Positions 30,635 to 43,566 of a stretch of 64,000 nt of DNA are shown piece by piece. The stretch's first letter is position 1, and each line of letters starts with the position of its first letter. The position numbers and the translations under genes are program-made. The notes under the pieces are model-generated. The model was not told the origin of the DNA and ran no database searches. It saw only the letters and a list, made by a program, of their open reading frames with translations. Source of the stretch: Acidimicrobiales bacterium (GTDB lineage: Bacteria; Actinomycetota; Acidimicrobiia; Acidimicrobiales; Poriferisodalaceae); assembly GCA_030743005.1 (NCBI GenBank), contig JASLTG010000005.1, positions 61,592 through 125,591 of the forward strand, given 5' to 3'.

Positions 30635-31777
30635 ATGGAGACAGCCAAGTTAGATCGCCCGGTGTACCTCGATTGTGCTGCTTCGACTCCGATCAGGCCA
30701 GTTGTTCTTGATGCAATGATGCCGCATTTAACTGAGTACTTTGGTAACCCATCGGGTGCTCATCGAATGGCTCGATCCTCCAGAGCAGCTATTGATGACG
30801 CTCGAGAAATTTGTGCAACGCTTTTAGGGTTTGGGCCACATGAGATTGTCTTCACTAGCGGTGGTACTGAATCGGACAATCTTGCGATTCATGGGGTGTG
30901 CAACCCAGATGGGGTCGCTGTCTGTCCTGAAACCGAACATCACGCAGTGCTCTATCCAGTGGAATCGCATAATGGGCGGCTGATTAGAGTCACTTCGGAA
31001 GGTGACATCGATCTCGAACATCTTGAGACCCTGCTTGATGAGGATGTTTCGGTTGTTTCGGTGATGTTGGTTAACAATGAGTCGGGCAGAATTATTGATC
31101 TTGAGGCAGTTGCTGAAGTAAGAGATCGTCGCGCCCCTCAGGCGTTGTTGCACACGGACGCTGTTCAAGCTGTCAATTGGCTCGACATTGTCGATGCTGC
31201 GCGTAGGGCGGACATGATGTCGCTTAGTGGACACAAATTCGGTGCTCCCAAAGGGATTGGCGTGCTGGCGGTTCGAAACCAGGTTGCCCTCGTTCCGCAG
31301 ATACTTGGCGGGGGACAAGAAGCAGAACGGAGAAGTGGAACCCATAACACGGCTGGCATAGTGGCGATAGGAGCTGCTTTACAGTGCCTAGAAAATTCAC
31401 GGGAGAGTGAGATCGATCGCCTGGGTGGCCTCAGCGAACGGCTTGCTAGCGGTCTAGCTGCAGCGATACCCGGTTGTTATGAAACGGTTCCCCGGTCTGA
31501 AAGGGCCGCAGGGCTTCTGCAGATAGTTTTTGAAGATATTGAAAGCGAAGCTTTGCTGGTCTTACTCGAACGACACGGGGTGATGGCGTCAGCTGCTGCC
31601 TCCTGCGCTTCTGGAGCCATGGACCCTTCTCACGTATTAGCCGCGATGGGAATGGACAGGACTCTTGCTGCAGGGTCATTGCGGCTTTCGCTTGGCTGGT
31701 GCACCGAAGATTGGGAAGTTGAGCACGCTGTCGAGGTGGTACCTCGCTGTGTAGAGCAGCTCCGGGGTGCATCATGA
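30635..31777 (+). CDS. Cysteine desulfurase (NifS/IscS-like)
   Basis: PLP enzyme of about 380 residues that removes sulfur from cysteine. VYLDCAASTPIRP start, TSGGTESDNLAIHG, ETEHHAV, PLP lysine in LSGHKFGAPKGIG, and the catalytic cysteine in AAASCASGAMDPSHVL. The gene overlaps mnmA by 4 bases, so it most likely supplies sulfur for tRNA 2-thiouridine, as the IscS partner does in other bacteria. The ATG at 30635 is preferred; upstream in-frame codons run into the divergent promoter region. Confidence 0.94.
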   Translation: METAKLDRPVYLDCAASTPIRPVVLDAMMPHLTEYFGNPSGAHRMARSSRAAIDDAREICATLLGFGPHEIVFTSGGTESDNLAIHGVCNPDGVAVCPETEHHAVLYPVESHNGRLIRVTSEGDIDLEHLETLLDEDVSVVSVMLVNNESGRIIDLEAVAEVRDRRAPQALLHTDAVQAVNWLDIVDAARRADMMSLSGHKFGAPKGIGVLAVRNQVALVPQILGGGQEAERRSGTHNTAGIVAIGAALQCLENSRESEIDRLGGLSERLASGLAAAIPGCYETVPRSERAAGLLQIVFEDIESEALLVLLERHGVMASAAASCASGAMDPSHVLAAMGMDRTLAAGSLRLSLGWCTEDWEVEHAVEVVPRCVEQLRGAS

Positions 31778-32802
31778 GTCGCGTGTTGGTCGCGATGTCA
31801 GGAGGTGTCGACAGTGCTGTTTCAGCTGCCCTCATGAAGGAACAGGGCCATGATGTAACCGGGGTTACTCTCAAGCTTTGGGGAGGTCCTCAAGATCAAG
31901 GGTGCTGTTCGGTTTCCGATGTCGATGACGCTCGTCGTGTCGCGCAGCAATTAGATATTGATCACTTTGTTTTCAACTACGGCGAAGAATTTGATCGACA
32001 TGTGGTTGGTCCCTATGTAGATGCTCATGCAGCGGGTTTGACTCCCAACCCATGCATCGAATGCAATCGACACATAAAGTTTGATGCTCTAGTTAGTCGT
32101 GCCAAGAAATTGGGATTTGATTCGGTTGCTACCGGTCATCACGCCAGAATTATCGAAACCGACAGAGGCTTGCGACTTGCGCGCGGGGTCGATGAGAGCA
32201 AAGACCAGTCCTACGTTCTATACATGCTGACAGCCCAAGACCTGTCCATGCTTCAGTTCCCAGTTGGAGAAATGACAAAAAGCGAAGTGCGTGAGTTAGC
32301 GCGGCGTCAAGGCCTTCGATCTGCGGCGAAACCCGATAGCCAAGACGTTTGCTTTATCACGGCGTCTGAGGGCCGTGCCAGGTTTCTGTCTGACCGGCTT
32401 GACCTACACACCGCAGATGTCGTCGACGTAGACGGTAATGATCTCGGCACTATTGACGCAGTTGAGTTGGTAACCATCGGCCAACGAAGAGGACTTAACC
32501 TTGGTGGAAACGCGGATCGGACCTACGCGGTGCAAGTTGATGTTCCATCTCGCCGAGTCGTCGCTGGCAGCGCCCAGGATTTACTTTCAGAGGATGTGCC
32601 GCTGGCAGATCATGTGTGGGCAGACAAACCTTACATAGGGCCAGTACAAGTTCAGATCAGCGCTCATGGAAACCAAGCTTCTGCTTCTTTGACTTCTGAT
32701 GGCAACGTGCATTGGGTTGACGCTCGCCGGAAGGTGGCGCCAGGCCAGGCCGTGGTGTTTTATAGCGACGACCTCGTTGTCGGTGGAGCGACCGCAATCT
32801 AG
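31774..32802 (+). CDS. mnmA: tRNA-specific 2-thiouridylase
   Basis: Adds sulfur to U34 of tRNAs for Lys, Glu and Gln. 342 residues. PP-loop ATP motif MSGGVDSAVSAALM at the N-terminus, the two catalytic cysteines in NPCIECNRHIKF and DSQDVCFI, and TGHHARI. It overlaps the cysteine desulfurase gene by 4 bases. tRNA-Gln, one of its substrates, is encoded at 62.6 kb. It ends 3 bases before a convergent gene. Confidence 0.96.
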   Translation: MSRVLVAMSGGVDSAVSAALMKEQGHDVTGVTLKLWGGPQDQGCCSVSDVDDARRVAQQLDIDHFVFNYGEEFDRHVVGPYVDAHAAGLTPNPCIECNRHIKFDALVSRAKKLGFDSVATGHHARIIETDRGLRLARGVDESKDQSYVLYMLTAQDLSMLQFPVGEMTKSEVRELARRQGLRSAAKPDSQDVCFITASEGRARFLSDRLDLHTADVVDVDGNDLGTIDAVELVTIGQRRGLNLGGNADRTYAVQVDVPSRRVVAGSAQDLLSEDVPLADHVWADKPYIGPVQVQISAHGNQASASLTSDGNVHWVDARRKVAPGQAVVFYSDDLVVGGATAI

Positions 32803-32805
32803 ACG

Positions 32806-35823
<3,018 letters not shown>

Positions 35824-35832
35824 AGGGTTGAA

Positions 35833-36267
35833 TTAGAAAGAGGTCCAGCACCACTGATGATCAATGTTGTCTGCCTCGACATCAATGATCGGGATGGCGA
35901 TAACCCTGGCACAAATGAGGCCCCTGCGTAACTGAGAGATCACCATGTCACTGCCAGGGCTAAAGAAGAATTCGCCTAATTGCTGAGTACCGGCATCTAG
36001 TTGCTTACTGGGGATAGTGACCCCATCAATTATGAGGGTTGGCTCCCAACCTGGACTTAAGGAAACACCGACCAAGGTTTGTTTCGGAGCTTGGTCACCT
36101 TCTTGTGGGATCACCGCTAGCAGCCCACTAGGCAAAGTAGTGGGCTGGGTCGCCCCTCGAGTTGAAGAGGCGATCCAAATCACCAATCCCAAGGAGAGAA
36201 TTACCAATATCGTCAAGGATGAGGCGACACCCTTTCTAAGGCTCCAGTTGACAGCGTTATGGTCCAT
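35833..36267 (-). CDS. Small membrane-anchored protein of unknown function
   Basis: 144 residues. A short basic N-terminus, one hydrophobic segment (about 12-35, GVASSLTILVILSLGLVIWIASS), and then an extracytoplasmic part without recognisable motifs, ending in an aromatic tail with WCW. It fits a type II anchored protein or an uncleaved signal peptide. Its start region faces the PASTA pseudokinase gene, with about 110 bases between. The pairing may mean a shared wall-related role, but this is only inference. Confidence 0.7.
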   Translation of the reverse strand: MDHNAVNWSLRKGVASSLTILVILSLGLVIWIASSTRGATQPTTLPSGLLAVIPQEGDQAPKQTLVGVSLSPGWEPTLIIDGVTIPSKQLDAGTQQLGEFFFSPGSDMVISQLRRGLICARVIAIPIIDVEADNIDHQWCWTSF

Positions 36268-36376
36268 TGACTCATCGCCTTTTCGAGGCTTCTCCACCTC
36301 CCTATCATGGCCGAATATCGAAGCGGTTGAAATTCGACGCCATGAGACTGGCCGCTACTAGCGATACTGTCGGGTT

Positions 36377-38224
36377 GTGCCTCTTGACGAGTCAGACGAA
36401 TTAACGGGTCGAGTTCTTGATGACCGTTACCGACTCATCGCCTACCAGAGTCATGCCCAGGCTTCAGCCAATTATCTTGGGCATGATCTAGAGACTGGCG
36501 ATCAGGTATCCATCAAGATTTTTGGCGCTTCGATTTCTGAAGATCTTGAATTTGCGAGGCATCTTGTAGCGGACACAACAAAGGCGGCATCAGTGTCGCA
36601 TTCCTGTGTGGAACAGGTCCGTGACTGGGGTCGATTTCAAGAGAGCGCTTACGTCGTTGTTGAACATTGCCCTGGCGTTACTCTGAGATCTTTCTTGGCA
36701 GCCGGGCACCGACTTAACACGGCCCAAGTGGTCAAACTAGGAGTCGAACTTGCCTCAGGCCTTGAAGCCCTTCACAGTAACGAGATTTGTCATGGAGATA
36801 TTTCACCGGGCAACGTGATCCTAGGTTTGGATACATCTTCGAAACTTTCGGCCGTTTATTTGGGTAATGCGCTGGGGGCCGCTGAAGCCGGACGTCTTGA
36901 AATCGTGGGAACTGGTGTCGACGACCGGTCACGAGAGTTTCTGGCGCCTGAAACTAGTAGGGGTCTTAGTAGTGCGGAATCTGATGTTTATTCGCTTGCA
37001 ATGACTCTTTGGGTTGCAGCTGAGGAACTTCCAGCCACGACCGAGGCTACCGATGCAGCTGTCAGATCGAAAATTTCTAATTGGCCGGATTTCGGTGAAG
37101 CAAAAGACATTCTTAAATCGGCTCTCGACCCCAACCCAGACGTGCGTTGTGATGCGAAGTGTCTAATGGAGGGGCTTACTGACGCGGCCGCGAGCTTCGT
37201 GAAACCAGCTCCGATTGCGATCCCTACGTCCCTGGTGGATCCGCTTGCATCTGGGAATCAGAGTCAGCAGAGAGTGCCAACGGCACCTACAGACTTCAAT
37301 CAAGTTCGCTGGCGGCCCGTGTGGAAAGTAGGAGCAGCCGCACTTGGCCTTCTAACGCTACTTTCTGCCGCAACTGCATGGGCCGTCAGCAGTGTCCGTC
37401 CACAAGGTGTTTCCACTCACTTGGTTGATCAGTACACGGGTCGCACTATCGGCGAGGTTCGAGCCATCGCTGACTCAGTTGCGTGGATCCTTGACGAAGA
37501 CCAAGTGCGGACTGACGAATTGCCTAACGGAATCGTGATAACGCAACGACCCGAAGCTGGGAGCCGGCTAGCAGAAGGGGCGATGCTTATCGTCGAAGTG
37601 GCGAGCGGACCACGTCTACGCATGACCCCACTAGTTCTAGGTTTGTCGACTGAGGCTGCTTCGGCTCGGCTTGCAACTAAAGGATTTGAAGTTGATCTTG
37701 TGCAGCCGCTCTACGACGAGACAATTGCAGCCGGTGAAGTGATAAAGCTCATGATTGATGGTGAGACAGAGTTGGGCGGATCGCTGAGAGAACCGGGAAC
37801 TAGGGCGGTCCTGGTTGTTTCGGGAGGTCCTGTCCCTCGAACCGTTCCACAACTAATAGGTCTCGATCAGGAAAGTGCTGAGGAAGCACTAAATGCACTT
37901 CAATTAAGTAGTGCGCGGACATTGAGTTACGAGGTCAGTGAGTCCGTGCCCGAAGGACTGGTTTTACGACAGAACTTGACACCAGGCCTGTTGGTGGAGC
38001 GAGGATCTACGGTCTCATTGACGCTTTCGGCTGGTCCCGACAGGCGAGAGGTGCCTGATATGCGAGGTCTTACCGTTGCGGAAGCCGAACAACGTCTAGT
38101 TGAGGTGGGGCTCAAGCTGGGAGATATTGCGGGTGAAGGAGAACTGGTTCAAGCAACAGAACCCCCTGCTGGAACTATGTTGACGCCTGACTCTGCTGTC
38201 CTGTTGTGGGTCCTGTCTGATTAA
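36377..38224 (+). CDS. PASTA-domain membrane protein with degenerate Ser/Thr kinase domain
   Basis: 615 residues. Residues 15-270 follow the PknB kinase fold, then a linker, one membrane helix (about 315-337), and about four PASTA repeats outside the cell (355-615). The ATP lysine is kept (K47 in VSIKIF) and so is N146, but the glycine loop is lost (YQSHAQAS), HRD reads HGD, the catalytic-loop Lys is Ser, and the DFG motif reads YLG (161-163). This points to a pseudokinase that may act as a peptidoglycan-sensing scaffold. GTG start. PASTA kinases bind muropeptides; activity of this one is doubtful. Confidence 0.85.
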   Translation: MPLDESDELTGRVLDDRYRLIAYQSHAQASANYLGHDLETGDQVSIKIFGASISEDLEFARHLVADTTKAASVSHSCVEQVRDWGRFQESAYVVVEHCPGVTLRSFLAAGHRLNTAQVVKLGVELASGLEALHSNEICHGDISPGNVILGLDTSSKLSAVYLGNALGAAEAGRLEIVGTGVDDRSREFLAPETSRGLSSAESDVYSLAMTLWVAAEELPATTEATDAAVRSKISNWPDFGEAKDILKSALDPNPDVRCDAKCLMEGLTDAAASFVKPAPIAIPTSLVDPLASGNQSQQRVPTAPTDFNQVRWRPVWKVGAAALGLLTLLSAATAWAVSSVRPQGVSTHLVDQYTGRTIGEVRAIADSVAWILDEDQVRTDELPNGIVITQRPEAGSRLAEGAMLIVEVASGPRLRMTPLVLGLSTEAASARLATKGFEVDLVQPLYDETIAAGEVIKLMIDGETELGGSLREPGTRAVLVVSGGPVPRTVPQLIGLDQESAEEALNALQLSSARTLSYEVSESVPEGLVLRQNLTPGLLVERGSTVSLTLSAGPDRREVPDMRGLTVAEAEQRLVEVGLKLGDIAGEGELVQATEPPAGTMLTPDSAVLLWVLSD

Positions 38225-38272
38225 TAACTAAGAGTTGTGCCTAGTTGCCAATTTGGAACGAAAGTAGCCCCG

Positions 38273-38278
38273 TAGAAT
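38273..38278 (+). promoter_or_regulatory. Candidate -10 box for a leaderless ferredoxin mRNA
   Basis: TAGAAT, five of six matches to TATAAT, ends 7 bases before the ATG of the ferredoxin gene. There is no Shine-Dalgarno sequence. The -35 is not clear (TTGGAA is only 14 bases upstream). Confidence 0.4.
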
Positions 38279-38285
38279 TCTCTAG

Positions 38286-38609
38286 ATGGCATCGGGGAAC
38301 AGTCCAGCGCGACTAGAGCGAATCGAAAAGCGTGAACGTAACGCCAAATGGCCGAACCCTCCCATGTACATAGATATGTCTGAATGCATCAACTGTGATG
38401 CATGTGTTCGCGCGTGCCCACCAAATTTCGGAGCGATCTTTAACCATGGTATTGATGTGATTATCTTGCCGGAGTTGTGTTCGGGCTGTGACAAGTGTTT
38501 GGAACCATGTCCCGTAGATTGCATCTATCCTCTTGCCGCTGAGGATTGGGAACCCTCGTCAGCGGAATGGTGGCAAGAGCCCCTGAGCGCAAACGACCCT
38601 TACATGTGA
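38286..38609 (+). CDS. Ferredoxin with two 4Fe-4S clusters
   Basis: 107 residues. Two cluster motifs are complete: CINCDACVRACP and CSGCDKCLEPCPVDC. The first 30 residues are basic and the last 25 are acidic and Trp-rich. The motif pattern is that of bacterial 2[4Fe-4S] ferredoxins that move electrons in the cytosol. It lies between the PASTA protein and gatC and has its own candidate -10 box. The electron partner is not shown by the neighbours. Confidence 0.88.
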   Translation: MASGNSPARLERIEKRERNAKWPNPPMYIDMSECINCDACVRACPPNFGAIFNHGIDVIILPELCSGCDKCLEPCPVDCIYPLAAEDWEPSSAEWWQEPLSANDPYM

Positions 38610-38631
38610 ACTGTCTTGGAGATTAAGCACT

Positions 38632-38934
38632 ATGAATCAACCACTTTCACAAGATCTTGTCGCCCACATAGCTTCGCTAGCGCGCATTGACCTCGAACCG
38701 GAGGAATTAGTTCACTTCACTGAACATCTAAAAAAAATACTTGACCATGTCAGTCAATTAGAGGGGCTTGATCTTGAATCCGTTGAAGCAATGTCACACC
38801 CGTACCCACTATCGAATGTTTTGAGAGATGATGTGACAGGCCCCACTATCGAACCCCAAGAAGTATTGACGCAAGCTCCAGATGTAGCGGACGGCCAATT
38901 TCGGGTTCCCCCCATTTTGGGAGAGTCATCTTGA
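38632..38934 (+). CDS. gatC: Aspartyl/glutamyl-tRNA amidotransferase subunit C
   Basis: 100-residue small subunit that stabilises GatA and GatB. Typical LSQDLVAHIASLARIDLEPEEL start and the SHPYPLSNVLRDD segment. The stop overlaps the TTG of gatA by 3 bases (TTGA). Confidence 0.95.
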   Translation: MNQPLSQDLVAHIASLARIDLEPEELVHFTEHLKKILDHVSQLEGLDLESVEAMSHPYPLSNVLRDDVTGPTIEPQEVLTQAPDVADGQFRVPPILGESS

Positions 38935-40361
38935 GTTTCGCTAGAGAGTTGGCATCGGATATTCGGGAATCTCGTAAGAGCGCGTTAGACGTTTTGGAGG
39001 ACTACCTACAAACAATCGATGCCAAAGAGCCAGATATTCATGCGTTCAATTTAGTTGACCGCGAAATGGCTATTGAGGCTGCTGGAAAGATTGATGAAAC
39101 CGTTGCTTCTGGACGCGACCCTGGCCCGCTTGCCGGTGTACCGGTGGCCCTAAAGGACAACCTCTGCACCAGAAATCTTGCGACCACGTGTTCTTCACGG
39201 ATCCTTGAGGGATGGGAGCCACCATACGATGCCACTGTTGTGGAACGGCTTCGATCAGCGGGGGCTGTCATTGTTGGCAAAACTAATCTTGACGAGTTTG
39301 CGATGGGTAGTTCAACCGAACACTCTGCCTTCGGTCCTACACGCAACCCTCACGATCTAACTCGAGTACCCGGAGGATCAAGCGGCGGATCTGCAGCTGC
39401 TGTAGCAGCAGGCTTTGCTCCCCTCGCATTGGGTTCGGATACCGGGGGATCGATTCGCCAGCCAGCTGCGCTCTGTGGAGTGGTAGGTGTAAAGCCGACC
39501 TACGGGCTTGTCAGCCGATATGGGCTAGTGGCGTTTGCTTCTTCATTTGACCAGATTGGTCCCTTTGCCAACGATGTCGCAGACGCGGCATTAGCGTTGG
39601 AAATAATCGGAGGTCACGACCCTCTGGATAGCACCTCAATCCCTTCACCAGTGCCCGAACTTACCGATGGACTCGGCAACGGAGTTGAAGGTCTTCGTTT
39701 CGGGTTGGTCTCTGAACTCTTGGAAGGGATCGACGAAGACGTCGTTGCCCAAGTTCACCAAACCGCTGATGCTTTGAGAGCTGGTGGAGCCACCGTTGAC
39801 TTGGTGTCTGTGCCAGCAGTTGAATACGGGCTCACAGCGTATTATCTGATCGCACCAGCAGAAGCCTCTAGCAACCTGGCTCGGTACGACGGTGTCCGAT
39901 ATGGCCTGAGAGCCGAAGGCAGCGAGGTAGCAGCCATGAATTCAGCTACTAGAAGACATGGGTTCGGTGACGAAGTCATCGCCAGAGTTATGTTGGGGAC
40001 TTTTGCTTTGAGCGCTGGCTACTATGACGCCTACTACGGAAAAGCTCAGAAGGTCAGGACTCTTACTAGGAGAGACTTTGACGCGGTCTACGCGAACCAT
40101 GATCTGCTTTTATCACCGACTTCCCCGTCAGTAGCGTTCAAATTTGGTGAGCGGTCCGACCCGATGAACATGTACCGATGCGACACCTGTACGGTGCCTA
40201 GCAATTTGGTTGGTGACCCCGCGATTTCCGTCCCGTTCGGAACAGGTGAGGGCGGCATGCCAGTCGGGGTGCAGATAATGGCACCTCAGTTAGGTGAAGC
40301 CCGAATGTTTCAAGCGGCGTCATTTATCGAGTCGCAGGCTCCGGAGCGAGGTGCCACATGA
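38931..40361 (+). CDS. gatA: Aspartyl/glutamyl-tRNA amidotransferase subunit A
   Basis: Amidase that frees ammonia from glutamine for the transamidation of Glu-tRNA(Gln) or Asp-tRNA(Asn). 476 residues. The Ser-cisSer-Lys triad is present: VALKDNLC for the lysine and [15 protein letters not shown] with [15 protein letters not shown] for the serines. TTG start, coupled to gatC, and overlapping gatB by 4 bases. Confidence 0.97.
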   Translation: MSFARELASDIRESRKSALDVLEDYLQTIDAKEPDIHAFNLVDREMAIEAAGKIDETVASGRDPGPLAGVPVALKDNLCTRNLATTCSSRILEGWEPPYDATVVERLRSAGAVIVGKTNLDEFAMGSSTEHSAFGPTRNPHDLTRVPGGSSGGSAAAVAAGFAPLALGSDTGGSIRQPAALCGVVGVKPTYGLVSRYGLVAFASSFDQIGPFANDVADAALALEIIGGHDPLDSTSIPSPVPELTDGLGNGVEGLRFGLVSELLEGIDEDVVAQVHQTADALRAGGATVDLVSVPAVEYGLTAYYLIAPAEASSNLARYDGVRYGLRAEGSEVAAMNSATRRHGFGDEVIARVMLGTFALSAGYYDAYYGKAQKVRTLTRRDFDAVYANHDLLLSPTSPSVAFKFGERSDPMNMYRCDTCTVPSNLVGDPAISVPFGTGEGGMPVGVQIMAPQLGEARMFQAASFIESQAPERGAT

Positions 40362-41764
40362 CTGATTGGGAAGTTGTAGTTGGTCTAGAAGTCCACGTCG
40401 AGTTGGCAACCGAAACAAAATTATTTTCACATGCGCCCAATAGATTCGGCGACGACCCAAATACAAATATCACTCCGGTCTGCCTCGGTTTACCAGGGTC
40501 CTTACCCGTTTTAAATCGGCGGGCAGTGGAACTAGCCATGACAATCGGATTGGCTTTGGGCTGTGAAATTCAACCGTCGGTGTTTCATAGAAAAAACTAT
40601 TTCTACCCGGACATGCCTAAGGATTATCAAGTAAGTCAGTACGACCGTCCTATCTGCGTTGATGGCATGCTGGATTTGCCGAATGGGACGCGTGTGGGCA
40701 TCGAACGCGCTCATCTTGAGGAAGATGCAGGAAAGACCACACACCTTGGTGGAGAAGACGGTCGAATACATGGAGCTCAAGAGGCCCTAATCGACTACAA
40801 CCGCGCCGGTGTCCCTTTATTGGAGGTCGTTTCTAGGCCAGACATTCGATCCGCCGAAGATGCCAGAGCCTATGTAGAAGAACTCCGAGCAATACTGATA
40901 ACTACGGAAGCTTCAGAAGCGCGCCTTGAAGAAGGATCAATGCGCGTTGACGCGAACGTAAGTGTGCGTCCGGTTGGTTCACAGGAGCTCCGCACCCGTT
41001 GTGAAATAAAAAACCTCAATTCGTTGCGGTCGTTACAGCGTGCCGTCACCTACGAGGCTGAGCGTCACATCAACCTCTATGAGGCTGGCGAAGAACCTAA
41101 ACAGGAAACCCGACACTGGTCAGAAGAGGGAAGAACACACACCTTGCGATCGAAAGAAGAAGCTAACGATTATCGGTATTTTCCGGAACCGGATCTTGTG
41201 CTGCTCAACCCTGACACACAATGGATTAAGGAAATCGCAGAAGCTATGCCGGAACTCCCAGCACAGCAGAGAGAAAAGCTCGTCGCTCTTGGTGATGTTG
41301 ATATGGAAACCGCTGCCACCGTTGTGAGTAGGGGACTGGCGCACTTAGTTTCGGACGCCGTAGACCTTGGTGCTAATGCTGGCCGAGCCATCATCCATGC
41401 AGTTCAGAATCTAGCTATTGATGGAGCACACAAGCTCGATCCCGCTCATTTCGCCGAGTTGATTGAGATGGAGCAGGCCGGTGCCTTAACCGCTACCCAG
41501 AGCAAACAGATTCTTGCCGAGATGGTCGAGAGTGGACTTGACCCCGCCTCCATAGCTCAGAAACATGGATTCGAATCAATGGATTCGACGGAACTTGAAG
41601 AGATGGTTGATGCCGCCATAGCGGAGAACCCAGACGCGTGGGAAAAGTTTTGTGACGGAGAAGAAAAGGTCCAAGGTGTATTCGTAGGGGCTGTTATGAA
41701 AGCGTCAAACGGGCAAGCTGACGGTAAAGCGGTCTCATCAATTCTTCGACAACGCAGAGGCTGA
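40358..41764 (+). CDS. gatB: Aspartyl/glutamyl-tRNA amidotransferase subunit B
   Basis: Kinase and tRNA-binding subunit that activates the tRNA-bound acid. 468 residues. N-terminal VVGLEVHVELATETKLFS, catalytic HLEEDAGK, EGSMRVDANVS and KNLNS motifs, and a C-terminal YqeY-like helical domain (LDPASIAQKHGF, ILRQRRG). Third gene of the gatCAB operon. A GluRS gene and a tRNA-Gln lie together at 61-62.7 kb, which fits a transamidation route for Gln-tRNA. Confidence 0.97.
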   Translation: MTDWEVVVGLEVHVELATETKLFSHAPNRFGDDPNTNITPVCLGLPGSLPVLNRRAVELAMTIGLALGCEIQPSVFHRKNYFYPDMPKDYQVSQYDRPICVDGMLDLPNGTRVGIERAHLEEDAGKTTHLGGEDGRIHGAQEALIDYNRAGVPLLEVVSRPDIRSAEDARAYVEELRAILITTEASEARLEEGSMRVDANVSVRPVGSQELRTRCEIKNLNSLRSLQRAVTYEAERHINLYEAGEEPKQETRHWSEEGRTHTLRSKEEANDYRYFPEPDLVLLNPDTQWIKEIAEAMPELPAQQREKLVALGDVDMETAATVVSRGLAHLVSDAVDLGANAGRAIIHAVQNLAIDGAHKLDPAHFAELIEMEQAGALTATQSKQILAEMVESGLDPASIAQKHGFESMDSTELEEMVDAAIAENPDAWEKFCDGEEKVQGVFVGAVMKASNGQADGKAVSSILRQRRG

Positions 41765-41779
41765 ACTTCTCCAACGAAT

Positions 41780-42187
41780 CTATTTGACTACTTGGGGAAG
41801 TTTCTTTGCCTGCCTAACCCAGGCGCTGACCGCTTTTTTCGAAGGCAGACGACCAACTAGCCGTTTGCGACGCTTTGCATCTTCGGTGACTAGTGATTGG
41901 TGTAGTTGCGCGGGTCGACGTTTTCGAAGTTTACGGATTGAATCAACTCCGGCAGCCTCTAGCAGCTGGGCGTACCGCGTAGAGATACCGTTTATTCGCA
42001 TCAGATCTGCCTTGTGAACCCACTCAAGGACACGGCTTTCAGAGACACCGACGGTTTCTGCCACTATTCGCCGCCCTCGCTTTGTGGCGCCAGCCTCAAG
42101 CAGGGCGCGACAAGACCAAAGATCAGCTGCCTTCAGGCGTGCCTGGTGACGACTACCGATGTCCTCGATCACCTCGATCGATGGCAT
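41780..42187 (-). CDS. DUF4332 helix-hairpin-helix protein
   Basis: 135 residues, matching the DUF4332 family: IEVIEDIGSRHQARLKAADL, ALLEAGATKRGRRIVAETVGVSE, VHKADLMRINGISTRYAQLLEAAGVDS, and a closing RLPSKKAVSAWVRQAKKLP. The repeats are helix-hairpin-helix-like and should bind DNA or RNA, or act as a protein scaffold. Family members have no settled function. Convergent with gatB (15 bases apart). Confidence 0.85.
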   Translation of the reverse strand: MPSIEVIEDIGSRHQARLKAADLWSCRALLEAGATKRGRRIVAETVGVSESRVLEWVHKADLMRINGISTRYAQLLEAAGVDSIRKLRKRRPAQLHQSLVTEDAKRRKRLVGRLPSKKAVSAWVRQAKKLPQVVK

Positions 42188-42255
42188 AGGAACCTCTATC
42201 TCTGTTCGAAGTACAAGTTTGTAGAACTAAATCTGGCCTAGTGGTTAGGGGAGTG

Positions 42256-43560
42256 CTAGTCGGCACCAACGCGAATCCAGCCCTCTTGTTTGAATCTGCA
42301 CCATACAGCTCCACCCCTGAAAACCATTAAGGCGACAAGACACACCCAAAGCCAACCCATCCCCAAACTCGCAGTAGAAAACACCAACCCAGCGAACGCA
42401 GTGAAAGTACCGACCATCGCCCATGCCAAGAACCGAAGATCCCCTGCGCCGATCAGGATCCCATCAATCCCGAATACCAGAGCATTCAGAGGCTGACTTA
42501 GAGCCACGAAAACAAAAAGAAACCCAGTTAACTCAACCACGCCTGGGTCGTTAGTAAATAACTTCGCAATTGGGGAACGTGCAACCAAGAGCAACGCTCC
42601 GCCCACGCATCCGACTTGCACGCTCAAGCCGATCATCCGACGACTAGCGGCCTTAGCCGTTTCGACCTGACCGGCCCCCAAAAACTTTGCAATCAAGGCT
42701 TGGCCAGCAATGGCTATCGAATCCAAACCCAAAGCCAGCAGACTCCAAACTTCGATACTTATCTGATGTGCCGCTAATTGCGTGGTGCCCTTCCGTGCCG
42801 CTACAGCGGCAGCCAAGAGAAATGACGCGCGCAGAGCACTAGTACGCACGAACAGATGGAATCCGACGCGGGCGTAGCGGAAGAGACGTCGAAAATCAGG
42901 CCGAACGGATGTCTTGAGTTTTTGTGATGCCCTAGAAATGACAACCAGATAAGCCAAAGCACATAACCATTGAGCAAACACGGTTGACCAGGCCGACCCA
43001 GCGATACCTAAATCGAAGATGAACACCAAAACGAGTTCCAACCCTAGATTTATTAACGCCCCAGCGAGGGCCACCATGAGGGGAGTGCGCGTATCCTGCA
43101 GGCCTCGCAGGTAGCCGGTTCCACTCATCACTATGAGCTGTCCGACCAGTCCAACCAAGCTAATTCTTAGATAGGTCAACGCATCTTTGCGTACGAGAGC
43201 ACTCGGTTCGAACAGGTCCACCAAAGCCCCTGAAAAGAACGCGATGCCGACCGTGACCACAGCGCCTGAGAAAATGGCGAGCCACACCGCTTGAACACCC
43301 TGAACAGCAGCTTCTCGACGTTGACCTGAGCCGAGAAGGCGACCAACTATTCCAGTGGTGCCGTATGCCAAAAAGATGAGCATGGAAAAGACGGTCAACA
43401 AAATTGCGGCTGCGACTGCGAGACCAGCGAGGGCCTCGGTGCTGATATGGCCGACTATTGCTGTGTCGGTCAACACATAAATGGGCTCAGCAATCAACGC
43501 ACCAAAGGCAGGTAGCGCTACAACTAAAATCGCGCGGTCATGTGAAGTTCGACGAAACAA
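42256..43560 (-). CDS. MATE family efflux transporter (DinF-like)
   Basis: 434 residues with about twelve hydrophobic segments in two repeats. Start of repeat one: LVVALPAFGALIAEPIYVLTDTAIVGHISTEALAGLAVA. The middle has GTGYLRGLQDTRTPLMVAL, a MATE feature. Expected to export small molecules with Na+ or H+. The substrate is unknown. It ends near the DUF4332 gene and starts 6 bases after the stop of the dehydrogenase gene on the same strand, so the two may be cotranscribed. Confidence 0.9.
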   Translation of the reverse strand: MFRRTSHDRAILVVALPAFGALIAEPIYVLTDTAIVGHISTEALAGLAVAAAILLTVFSMLIFLAYGTTGIVGRLLGSGQRREAAVQGVQAVWLAIFSGAVVTVGIAFFSGALVDLFEPSALVRKDALTYLRISLVGLVGQLIVMSGTGYLRGLQDTRTPLMVALAGALINLGLELVLVFIFDLGIAGSAWSTVFAQWLCALAYLVVISRASQKLKTSVRPDFRRLFRYARVGFHLFVRTSALRASFLLAAAVAARKGTTQLAAHQISIEVWSLLALGLDSIAIAGQALIAKFLGAGQVETAKAASRRMIGLSVQVGCVGGALLLVARSPIAKLFTNDPGVVELTGFLFVFVALSQPLNALVFGIDGILIGAGDLRFLAWAMVGTFTAFAGLVFSTASLGMGWLWVCLVALMVFRGGAVWCRFKQEGWIRVGAD

Positions 43561-43566
43561 TCTGAC

